DNA of 64,000 nt from an uncultured Eggerthella sp. (GTDB lineage: Bacteria > Actinomycetota > Coriobacteriia > Coriobacteriales > Eggerthellaceae): contig UQFK01000001.1 of the NCBI GenBank assembly GCA_900540345.1, positions 367,707 through 431,706 of the forward strand. The letters run 5' to 3'. Positions 9,547-16,779 of this stretch are shown here, piece after piece; position 1 is the stretch's first letter, and each line of letters begins with the position of its first letter. The translations under genes were made by a program, and so were the position numbers. The notes below the pieces were generated by a model. The model saw nothing but the letters and a program-made list of their open reading frames with translations, was not told where the DNA came from and did no database searches.

Positions 9547-10500
9547 TTAGACTGATGCACTGTTATCTCGCTGCTTCTTACGCAGGACCATCAACACAAT
9601 AAAGGCAACAAGAGCAGCCGCCACCAGCACGCCGAGCACCCACGGAAGGATGTTTGCAATACTAAAGCCGTTTTGGTCCTCGTGAGCGATGCCAGCAAGT
9701 GGGTTTTCCTCGTCGTCGATATTGAGCAGTTCAACTGGCTCATTCGCGCTGCCGCTCACGGCATTTTCGTCTTCTGTTTCAACGGCTGCATCGCCTTGAT
9801 CAGAAGCACTATCTTGTGCAGTAGCGTTATCGCCCTGCGCTTCAGTTGACGATCCTGAAGATGCATTCGATGTACTTGAAGCAGGATCAACTGCTGCATA
9901 TTCGAACGTGAACTCTGTTACATCAGGAAGTGGCTTTATTTGCCCTGTCATGTTCTTAGCATTTATCGGCTGATAGCCCTCGATATACTGATGAGCGATC
10001 ACCGGCATATCTCCCACATTGCCCCAGAAGGTCTTGCTCTCGGCAATCTTGTTCCCATCGGTATCGACATAGTTGACTGTATACTGCACCTGGTCTTTTT
10101 TCAATCCATAGGCAACAACCAGCTGCACATCTTCTGTCACCGTTGCAAGATCGCGAGAACCAAGCAGTTCATCATGACCCGCAAGGCGCACTCCTTTCAC
10201 GTAATAACGCGAATCATCAGGAGTGAAGTGCGACTCTAAATAGTCATTCGTGATAAGGGGAAAAGACGAACCATATCCATATGACCCATAGACGATTGAG
10301 CCACCTTCGGCACCATCAGCTGAGCCATTACCTGCATAAACCACTACATCATAGGTATAGGGCTGTTCGGCGGCATAACATTTGCCCGATGCAAACATCG
10401 ATGCACCGATAGCGAGTATGCACGCAAGCACGACCGAGGAAGCGATCGAAAAGATCCGAGCACGCATCGGATAGCCTTTCATGAGCTCTTTGCTTGTCAT
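9547..10500 (-). CDS. Secreted MucBP-domain surface protein with C-terminal membrane helix
   Basis: The 317-residue protein has an amino-terminal signal peptide (MRARIFSIASSVVLACILAIGA region) and a MucBP-like module near residues 130-200. The module starts YTVNYVDTDGNKIAESK and contains GYQPINAKNMTG, a fold found in mucin-binding and other wall proteins. A long acidic, Ser/Ala-rich spacer follows, then a DDEENPLAG segment, a single membrane helix (ILPWVLGVLVAAALVAFIVL) and a basic tail. It starts at an ATG overlapping the previous stop by four bases (ATGA), so translation is coupled to the LPKTN protein. No LPXTG motif is present. It most likely decorates or caps the fibre made by its neighbours; this role is inferred. 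Confidence 0.8.
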   Translation of the reverse strand: MTSKELMKGYPMRARIFSIASSVVLACILAIGASMFASGKCYAAEQPYTYDVVVYAGNGSADGAEGGSIVYGSYGYGSSFPLITNDYLESHFTPDDSRYYVKGVRLAGHDELLGSRDLATVTEDVQLVVAYGLKKDQVQYTVNYVDTDGNKIAESKTFWGNVGDMPVIAHQYIEGYQPINAKNMTGQIKPLPDVTEFTFEYAAVDPASSTSNASSGSSTEAQGDNATAQDSASDQGDAAVETEDENAVSGSANEPVELLNIDDEENPLAGIAHEDQNGFSIANILPWVLGVLVAAALVAFIVLMVLRKKQRDNSASV

Positions 10501-11261
10501 TGAGCATCACACCCTTTGCGAAGCTTACGAATGGACACGAGGCAGACGATCAGGCAGATGAGCGCGGCCAAGATTCCAAAAGAATACAATGCGATCATGA
10601 CCATATCGTTGGTCTTGGGCAAATTGCTGCCTTCTGGTTCTTCCTGATCATCGACTTCTTGAAAAGCTGAGGCACCTGAGCTGTCTTCGACAGCAAAAGC
10701 AACCTCGAGCTCGCCATTGGTATTTCGATACGCATTGCCCTGCGTTTCGCCGTCGAGTGTCATCTCGATCTCGACTTCGCCTTTCTGGTTGCTTGCGATA
10801 TTACCTAATAAGAACCAATCACCCGTTGCGTTCGCGATCTCTTTGAAGCCCAGTTCGCTTCCATCGCCACCAACCTTATCCGAGCTGTAGATCTCTTGCC
10901 CATCAAAAAGGAGTCGGTATGAATAAGCGCCACCGGCTTTTTCTGCAGCAGCTTGAGTTTCTTCAAGTGTTCTGATCGCTTTGCTGGTCATGTACCAATC
11001 CGTAGCTTGGTCGCTCTGATTGTGAAGGACAGCATGCAGTGTGAAGCTATCCCCTGGCTGCATGTTCGCAAGCGCGTTGTTGACCGCTTCCTTGCTATAG
11101 GTAGACGTCATCTGCTTATCCGCAGTGTAGGTAACGTCCCATTCGTAATCTTCCGAGATCGCATAGGCATTCGTACCGCTCAATCCTGCACAAACAAGAG
11201 CGAGCGCTGTGCTTGCGACAAAGAACGAGAACGCTTTCAGGAACGACTTTACGCTCTGCAT
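10497..11261 (-). CDS. LPKTN-anchored secreted surface protein
   Basis: This 254-residue protein has a signal peptide (~33 residues ending NAYA) and a beta-rich extracellular domain (SFTLHAVLHNQSDQATDWYM) in the style of TasA/camelysin-associated subunits. Its carboxyl end is a classic sorting signal: LPKTN, a hydrophobic stretch and the basic tail RKLRKG. A sortase should therefore couple it to the cell wall or to another subunit; Asn replaces Gly at the fifth sorting position. Its start codon shares one base with the previous stop (TAATG) and its stop overlaps the next start, so it is in the middle of a tightly coupled operon. No sortase gene is visible nearby. Confidence 0.8.
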   Translation of the reverse strand: MQSVKSFLKAFSFFVASTALALVCAGLSGTNAYAISEDYEWDVTYTADKQMTSTYSKEAVNNALANMQPGDSFTLHAVLHNQSDQATDWYMTSKAIRTLEETQAAAEKAGGAYSYRLLFDGQEIYSSDKVGGDGSELGFKEIANATGDWFLLGNIASNQKGEVEIEMTLDGETQGNAYRNTNGELEVAFAVEDSSGASAFQEVDDQEEPEGSNLPKTNDMVMIALYSFGILAALICLIVCLVSIRKLRKGCDAQ

Positions 11262-12010
11262 TATTCCACCGCCTTAATACCCAGATCAGCAGCATCAACG
11301 CCCCATGCGCTCTTGATCGCTTTTGTTGCGTTGTGCGTCTGGACAGAATCGACCTCAACGCTCAGACCAAACCAACAATCGTCATAAGCATACGAGGTGA
11401 TCGAATAGGTTGTATTGCTCTGGATCTCGAACTTCTCTTTAGGCAGTATGGTCTGCTCGTTTTCTGCAAGAATATCGGGGCTGATAGCAATACGCTCAAG
11501 GAAAGTGAGCGAGCTTCCTACCTTCACTGGATCGATGCTATAGAGCACGATCTGCTCTTCAGTCGAAGCACTTTGGTCGATCACCCAACCCTTATCTGCA
11601 AGATCGAGCATGATCAAGTCAGGAGAAAGATCAGTGCGCTTCGCATCGTTGTCGTCACACCAATACTTCTTGATAACAACGCGAACATATTCTGCCTGAT
11701 CGCCTGTATTCACTGCGTCAAGCTTTTCTTCATAGTACTTGCCAAAAGAAAGGCTCTCGTCACTTGGGATCATGCCCTCAAGAATGGTCTCTCCATTAGC
11801 ACGAGGTTCGCTTGCGCCATTCGTTTGAGCATTACCTTCGGTGAGCCCAACGTTCAAGCTCGTAAGCGTCACCTCGGCGCTATAGGTCTCTGTCTTTTTG
11901 TCGAGCGCTGCTTGTGCTGTGTTCACCATAAGAAGCGCAACGGCAACGACTGCCGCCACAAGGATGAGCAGGAGCACCAGTGGTTGCTTTTTACTCTTCG
12001 AAAGATTCAT
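11261..12010 (-). CDS. Secreted subunit, TasA/camelysin-like neighbourhood
   Basis: I do not recognise a named family with certainty. The 249-residue protein starts with a short basic stretch and a strong hydrophobic signal (LVLLLILVAAVVAVALLMV), followed by TAQA and a beta-rich body. Phrases such as YYEEKLDAVNTGDQAEYVRVVIKKYW (in parts) match the pattern of TasA/camelysin-type proteins, where a conserved strand reads N-x-G-x-x-x-x-YVRV. It has no carboxyl-terminal anchor. Its position between the small TasA-like gene and the LPKTN gene supports a structural role in the same surface fibre. The exact function is unknown. Confidence 0.7.
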   Translation of the reverse strand: MNLSKSKKQPLVLLLILVAAVVAVALLMVNTAQAALDKKTETYSAEVTLTSLNVGLTEGNAQTNGASEPRANGETILEGMIPSDESLSFGKYYEEKLDAVNTGDQAEYVRVVIKKYWCDDNDAKRTDLSPDLIMLDLADKGWVIDQSASTEEQIVLYSIDPVKVGSSLTFLERIAISPDILAENEQTILPKEKFEIQSNTTYSITSYAYDDCWFGLSVEVDSVQTHNATKAIKSAWGVDAADLGIKAVE

Positions 12011-12022
12011 GCGGCTATCTCC

Positions 12023-12526
12023 TTATTTCCAGTTGAAGGCATACGGATTGCCGTTTTCATCGTAGGCCGCAGGGCTTGTTTGACCCACTACCGTGATATC
12101 GAACTGATAAGGGTTCGTCTTCGTTGTGTCGCTGACAGCTACATCGACCTTCAAAAGACTGCTCGTCTCTCCTGGTGCAAGAACCTTGTCGTAGAACCAC
12201 ACCTGCTGGTCAGAGCCTTGACCTTCTGTGCACTTCCAATTCTCTTCCCCAGAAACGCTAACGCTTACACCTTCTCGATCGACTGCACCAAAGAGCATCA
12301 CACGGACCATGATGTCGGTCTTGCCGGTATTCTTGAGCGAAATAGTCTTATTTCCATTGTCGTCAAGGTTCTCCGTGACCTCTGAGTCGTAGCCCAATTC
12401 GATCTTTTGCTTGCCCGATACAAGAAGCGTATCAGTGAAATACGCATATGCAGGAGCAGCAAGCGCCGCTAAGACGAGCACAACAGCAAACCCGATCGCA
12501 ATGATTCTTTTAGCTAGTCCTGTCAT
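12023..12526 (-). CDS. Small TasA/camelysin-like secreted subunit
   Basis: The 167-residue protein has a hydrophobic signal sequence ending APAYAYFTDTLLVSG, which is the hallmark start of mature TasA/camelysin proteins (A-YFTD/S). The body contains the strand pattern ISLKNTGKTDIMVRVMLFG, again typical. Family members are fibre subunits released by the signal peptidase SipW; no sipW gene is seen in this window. The start has AGGTTTG upstream. It lies 12 bases before the next gene in the operon. There is no anchor, so it should be exported and polymerised or bound by other components. Confidence 0.75.
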   Translation of the reverse strand: MTGLAKRIIAIGFAVVLVLAALAAPAYAYFTDTLLVSGKQKIELGYDSEVTENLDDNGNKTISLKNTGKTDIMVRVMLFGAVDREGVSVSVSGEENWKCTEGQGSDQQVWFYDKVLAPGETSSLLKVDVAVSDTTKTNPYQFDITVVGQTSPAAYDENGNPYAFNWK

Positions 12527-12565
12527 CTCAAACCTCGTTCGTATTCGTTGAACATATCGACGTTC

Positions 12566-13999
12566 TTATTCGCCGCTATTTTCCGCATTGCTCAATTGTT
12601 CTTTGATGCTGATCTTTGATGCACTCAAAGAGTCTCCATTGAGGATGTATCTATTCACGATTCCCTCATTGGGCGTTGTGGCACCTGAATCAGTATCCGA
12701 GAATTCGAATACCAGTGGGCTCATACCAGAGTCTCTCAAAAGTTTGCTCTGCACGCTTTCGCTACTGCAGATATGTCCGCTTTCGTCATAGGTGATCTCT
12801 TTCACGGTATAAAGCACCGGATAAGGAAGGTATTCGATCTCGGCTGCGGCTGTTGCGCTCGCAATATTGATGCCGACATATTCCCACTGATGGTCTTTAG
12901 AATAGTTGGAAGGATAGACGATGGCTGGCTCAAAGGAGCTTACATCAACAACAACAGGGGCTATCACCATGCGAGAGAGGCTTGCGAGAACCTCTTCTCT
13001 ATCGATCATATTGTCGTTCTCGTCGAGATTGATCGGCTCGTCATTAACGAACAAAACGCCCTCTGCATCCTCTGTGACAGGGTAGATCGTTCCGTCCACG
13101 CTCTTGCAATAAACGACGGCTCCATCAGGGCTGTTGAGATCGGCGCAGACCACCTGACCCCAATAATCATGAACGACCCCATTCTGTACTCGATATGCAT
13201 TGCCTTCAGGATCTTCGTAAATAACGTTATCTTCCCAATCGACCACAGAACTACCGCTCACGTAGAAACGTTCAGATGCTTCTTCGTTAAGCGAGAAATA
13301 CATACCATCTTCGTAGTAGTAATAGTGCCCTTGAGGATCGGTAAACGCAGGGTTTCCGTCTCGATCGCATAATTGACCCTGGATGGCGAACACGGCGGTA
13401 TAACTTGGAAGCTCAACGCCCTCCATTGTCGAGATCGTGCCACTGAAATCCTTGATGATCTTCACGCTTGCACCGACAGAAGGAGGCGTAGGAGCATACG
13501 TATCGAATTGGCTTTTATGCTCATTGAGCGATTGCGTGATGAGCAGAGCAGCCTCTGCTTTTTGAGCTTGCTCTTCGTCCTCGATGCCTTCAAGATCTAG
13601 CTCGTCATACTCTTGAGAGACGATTCCTGTTGCATTCTCAACAGCAGCTTGACGCTCGCCTTCAAGAACTGCACCGAACTTCTCGACCGGATTGAGCACA
13701 TCGGTCTTTTTCTCTGTAGTGGTTTGGGTCTCTTCGCTCGTCTTACTGCTTGTAGAGCCCGCCTCGTTCCATGAAGCACTCTTGTTCGTTGTGCTGCTCG
13801 ACCCAGATGAGGTCGGTTGGGTGCCATCGACCGTGCTGCCTTGATCTTCAGCGCCACCCGCTTGCGCAGACAACGTATCTGCAGAACTTTCATCACCTTG
13901 TACTGCGAGAGCAGGAACAGCCGAAAGGCCGAATACCAAGGAAAGCGCGAACACGCAAGACAATACTTTGAACGCTGCTCTTCTTTGACATCTTTTCAT
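12566..13999 (-). CDS. Secreted surface protein of unknown fold, first gene of surface-fibre operon
   Basis: I chose the ATG at 13999 because AAGGTGG lies six bases ahead of it; the GTG nine bases earlier falls inside that site. The 477-residue product has a signal peptide (ending VPALAVQG), a Ser/Thr-rich low-complexity segment to about residue 95, then a folded part. SVKIIKDFSG and LYTVKEITYDESG are phrases seen at the ends of Spy0128/Cna-B-like isopeptide domains. Between them lies an unusual Gly-Asn-Tyr-rich stretch with repeated D-x-x-G-x-x-Y motifs (DPQGHYYYYEDG, DPEGNAYRVQNG). There is no membrane anchor. It heads the operon and may be its main or tip subunit; this is inferred from position only. 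Confidence 0.65.
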   Translation of the reverse strand: MKRCQRRAAFKVLSCVFALSLVFGLSAVPALAVQGDESSADTLSAQAGGAEDQGSTVDGTQPTSSGSSSTTNKSASWNEAGSTSSKTSEETQTTTEKKTDVLNPVEKFGAVLEGERQAAVENATGIVSQEYDELDLEGIEDEEQAQKAEAALLITQSLNEHKSQFDTYAPTPPSVGASVKIIKDFSGTISTMEGVELPSYTAVFAIQGQLCDRDGNPAFTDPQGHYYYYEDGMYFSLNEEASERFYVSGSSVVDWEDNVIYEDPEGNAYRVQNGVVHDYWGQVVCADLNSPDGAVVYCKSVDGTIYPVTEDAEGVLFVNDEPINLDENDNMIDREEVLASLSRMVIAPVVVDVSSFEPAIVYPSNYSKDHQWEYVGINIASATAAAEIEYLPYPVLYTVKEITYDESGHICSSESVQSKLLRDSGMSPLVFEFSDTDSGATTPNEGIVNRYILNGDSLSASKISIKEQLSNAENSGE

Positions 14000-14046
14000 T
14001 GAGGCCACCTTTACTCACTAAAAGAAATGGTTCTCTTATGCTTTCA

Positions 14047-14077
14047 TTTATACAAGAAAGTCATAGCGAGGTCATAG
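14047..14077 (-). promoter_or_regulatory. Promoter of the surface-fibre operon with an 11-base-period direct repeat
   Basis: On the minus strand a TATAAA -10 (14052-14047) lies 17 bases from ATGACC (14075-14070). Overlapping the -35 are two perfect heptamers, CTATGAC, repeated exactly 11 bases apart (plus-strand GTCATAG at 14060 and 14071). That spacing is typical of sites bound by OmpR/PhoB-type response regulators. The start at 13999 is about 40 bases downstream. Confidence 0.5.
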
Positions 14078-14192
14078 TAATGCCTTCATTCTAGCATCTT
14101 TATGAAGGTTGTTCAATTCCCTTCTGTGCTATTTTCGCTGTTGAAAAGGGAAAGTCTTTTTTGCTGAGCTAGGCTAATCTATCGATTCAGGC

Positions 14193-14198
14193 TATAAT
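14193..14198 (+). promoter_or_regulatory. Candidate -10 element for the O-antigen-ligase-like gene
   Basis: A perfect TATAAT stands 42 bases before the chosen ATG at 14241. No convincing -35 is seen. It argues against the upstream TTG at 14202 as start, because transcription would begin about there. Confidence 0.45.
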
Positions 14199-14240
14199 TG
14201 TTTGTCGCACTATCCGATCGGAATGAAAGGTCAAGAAAGA

Positions 14241-15623
14241 ATGGCTCAGATCATCGCAAGATCACTCGCAGAGCATAGAGAGCGCTCAATGAGCGTGCTC
14301 GTCATCTTTCTTGTTTTCGCACTTGTCATCCTTACGATCATGGGCACGGGCACCACGGCGTTTGCTTCACTCCTCGGTATCGTACTCTGCGTCATCTGCT
14401 TGTTCCGTCGGGAAGCCAGGATCGATTGGTGGATATTCATCCCACTTGCACTCTATTTGTTGATGAACTTCCTTTCGGCTTGGAAAGCATATGGCGACCC
14501 GCTCTTCGGATACGGGCCAACACAGCTTATCTATCTTTCCCTCTATGCCGCAGTTTGCAGCCTTAGATCAAATGAGATGCGCTCTCTGCGCGCCCTTTGC
14601 GTACTTTGGGCCGGCGTAACAGCCGTTATAGGAATCGGCGGCTTCATCTTCCAAACATTCGACGCAACCGCAACGCGTCTTGAATTTGTCGTTGGCACGC
14701 CAAACGGTCTTGGAATATTCTTAGTCCTGAGCTGGTTTGCGCTCCAAAGCTGCCGACTTGAACAGCAAAAAGGTATGCTCTTCAAAGTTATAGACCGTCT
14801 AGAACCGGTCATCCTCGTCGCGCTTGCCCTTACGCTTTCGATGGGCAGTTTCGCAGCTCTTCTGGTTGGCTTTATCGTCCTTTTCATCTCGCGGGCACGT
14901 GCAACGTCATTTGGCGAGACGCTTAAATATGCCGCAAGCCTCCTTGCGCGCATCGTCCTCTCACTCGGTGTTGGATTGCTGATGTATATGGCAGCTGAAC
15001 GAGCTAATGCGCCGATCCTCTGTCTTGTGATCGCCGCCTATGTTGTCGCCATGGTTTGCTTGTGGAAGCGCTTCACCGTCTTTCTTGAGGAAAAGAGAAA
15101 ATGCGCGTTCGGGCTTTCGATAGTAGGGCTTCTTTGTATCCCCTTCGCACTGTTCATGCGTCCCAATGCTCTGGCTACCTTCAATGAACGTTTCGCGATG
15201 ATGCAGAACGGGCTAGAATACCTGGGTAAAGATCCTGTCTTTGGAACAGGCCCATTCACCTGGCGTTTTCTAAATATTCAGGATTCTGGACTCTACTACA
15301 ATACGAACCACATCCACAACATGTTCATTCATGCCGGCGTTGAATTCGGCCTGATCGCAATGATCGCGCTGATCGTCATCGCCGTTCGCTTCTTCATCAA
15401 GCGCTACAAAGAGGCACAGCACGGCGAAGGAGCAGCGTTTCTGTTCCATATGCTTACCGATACGGGCTTCTTCTATCTTGGCGTTGTTGGAGCATTCATC
15501 TTGACCGCTGGTGGGGCAAACAGCCAAGAAGTGACAAGCAGATCGATCGCGACAAGAGCTATCTTCGGCATCTTAGCTTTGTTGCATTTTGCGATACTGT
15601 GGATGTATATCGCCTCTTTTTAA
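14241..15623 (+). CDS. O-antigen ligase/polymerase-like membrane protein
   Basis: This 460-residue protein is almost wholly made of membrane helices, about ten to twelve. Near the carboxyl third it has the extracellular loop FGTGPFTWRFL followed by TNHIHNMFIHAGVEFGLIA, which matches the conserved Wzy_C loop of O-antigen ligases and polymerases (His-Asn in the loop). In Gram-positive Actinomycetota such proteins polymerise or attach surface glycans or glycosylate surface proteins; the substrate here is unknown. I prefer the ATG at 14241 because AAAGG lies ten bases before it; ATG 14223 and TTG 14202 are also in frame. It diverges from the surface-fibre operon, which could be its glycosylation target (inference). 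Confidence 0.8.
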   Translation: MAQIIARSLAEHRERSMSVLVIFLVFALVILTIMGTGTTAFASLLGIVLCVICLFRREARIDWWIFIPLALYLLMNFLSAWKAYGDPLFGYGPTQLIYLSLYAAVCSLRSNEMRSLRALCVLWAGVTAVIGIGGFIFQTFDATATRLEFVVGTPNGLGIFLVLSWFALQSCRLEQQKGMLFKVIDRLEPVILVALALTLSMGSFAALLVGFIVLFISRARATSFGETLKYAASLLARIVLSLGVGLLMYMAAERANAPILCLVIAAYVVAMVCLWKRFTVFLEEKRKCAFGLSIVGLLCIPFALFMRPNALATFNERFAMMQNGLEYLGKDPVFGTGPFTWRFLNIQDSGLYYNTNHIHNMFIHAGVEFGLIAMIALIVIAVRFFIKRYKEAQHGEGAAFLFHMLTDTGFFYLGVVGAFILTAGGANSQEVTSRSIATRAIFGILALLHFAILWMYIASF

Positions 15624-15692
15624 GAAACCTCTCACGGCTTTCTGGCTATTGATCACCCTACTCTGTAAATGCTGGAATGGAGCTTATAGACG

Positions 15693-16385
15693 ATGACCTC
15701 AGGAAAAACAAAAGCATCTGACAAACAAGCATCATATGCGCCAATCTGGCTCTTACTCGGCGGTGCGATCGTTATTGCATTGCTGGTCGCATGCGCGTAT
15801 TTCTTCTCGAACTCAAAGATCCCGAGCTACGTCGGCTATCCATTAGAAGGCGAAGAGAAGGAGCTTGTCATTGAGCAGAACAGCCCTCTGACTGACTTCG
15901 TCTTCTTGACGCAAAATGCCGATTTTCCTCGTGATAAGCCCATATCGAAGATAACGATCCACCATATGGGCGGCGACCTGGCCCTTGGTAATTTGGGCGA
16001 TCGTTTTTCAAAGCGCGATGTCCAAGCTTCTTCGAACTATGCGATTGATTCAGAGGGACATGTGGCGCTTTACGTGGAAGAAGCGAACCGTGCATGGACG
16101 AGCAACAATCGAGAGAATGACGAAGAATCTATCACGATCGAGGTCGCCAATGATGTTGTTGGCGATGACTGGCATGTGAGTGATGAAGCGTTCGATAAGT
16201 TGATCGTGCTATGCGTGGATATTTGCGAGCGCAACGGCATCGAGAAGATCGATTTCACGGGCGATGCCACGGGCAACCTTACCTATCATGGCATGTTCGA
16301 TGAGTCGACCGAATGCCCTGGCCCCTACCTGAAAAGCCGTATGCAAGATCTCGCCGATGCGATCAATGCACAGCTCATGCAGTAA
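15693..16385 (+). CDS. Membrane-anchored N-acetylmuramoyl-L-alanine amidase (amidase_2/PGRP type)
   Basis: Residues ~18-38 form a single membrane helix; the remainder is outside the cell. The catalytic domain shows the zinc ligand region ITIHHMGGD near residue 87, an N-Y-x-I-D-x-x-G block (SNYAIDSEGHVALYVEE), and the second zinc ligand region YHGMFDESTECPGPYL near the end, with the His and Cys of the T7-lysozyme/PGRP amidase family. It should cleave the amide bond between muramic acid and the stem peptide during wall turnover. At 230 residues it is compact, with no separate wall-binding repeat. It lies 69 bases after the ligase-like gene and may be cotranscribed with it. Confidence 0.85.
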   Translation: MTSGKTKASDKQASYAPIWLLLGGAIVIALLVACAYFFSNSKIPSYVGYPLEGEEKELVIEQNSPLTDFVFLTQNADFPRDKPISKITIHHMGGDLALGNLGDRFSKRDVQASSNYAIDSEGHVALYVEEANRAWTSNNRENDEESITIEVANDVVGDDWHVSDEAFDKLIVLCVDICERNGIEKIDFTGDATGNLTYHGMFDESTECPGPYLKSRMQDLADAINAQLMQ

Positions 16386-16390
16386 AGAAG

Positions 16391-16574
16391 CTGTTTTTTG
16401 CAAGAGAAATGCGGTTGTATGCACACTTTGGGGCTGCTCGAAAATTCTGACCTGGGGTTTTATTCCGAATAAATTTTGAGCGCATGATTTCGGGCTTGTT
16501 TTGCAGCGAGATTGGTCTGATTTGTGCATACAAACGACAATCTCTTGCAATTTTTAGCAAAATCGCTGCAAAAC
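16391..16574 (+). repeat. Dispersed inverted-repeat element, copy R2
   Basis: The left box TTTTTTGCAAGAG..GCGGTTGTATGCAC pairs with the right box GTGCATACAAACGAC..CTCTTGCAATTTTT. TTTTGCAGCGA at 16499-16509 is exactly complementary to TCGCTGCAAAA at 16563-16573. In between lies the sub-motif TTCTGACCTGGGGTTTT (16445-16461). The copy sits between two convergent genes and might also end transcription. Confidence 0.7.
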
Positions 16575-16659
16575 ACTTCGAGCGCGGGCATTTTCCTGCG
16601 CTCAAGCATGACGAAGCGTATTCATGCAGGTACACCCGTCGTTGTTGCGGGTGATTCTT

Positions 16660-16779
16660 GTAAACTTATTTCAAAAGGATTCGCTCTAGCAGCGCACCGT
16701 TCTAGCAGGGCGACTTTCTATCAGGACCCAGTCTTAGCAGCGCACCGTTCTAGAAGATCAACTTTTACAAGGCGCACTT
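16660..16779. repeat. Degenerate short repeats in the amidase/kinase gap
   Basis: The phrase AGCAGCGCACCGTTCTAG recurs twice within variants of TCTAGCAG. The units are irregular (~17-60 bases). Together with R2 they fill the 394-base gap 16386-16779, which contains no gene. Confidence 0.5.
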
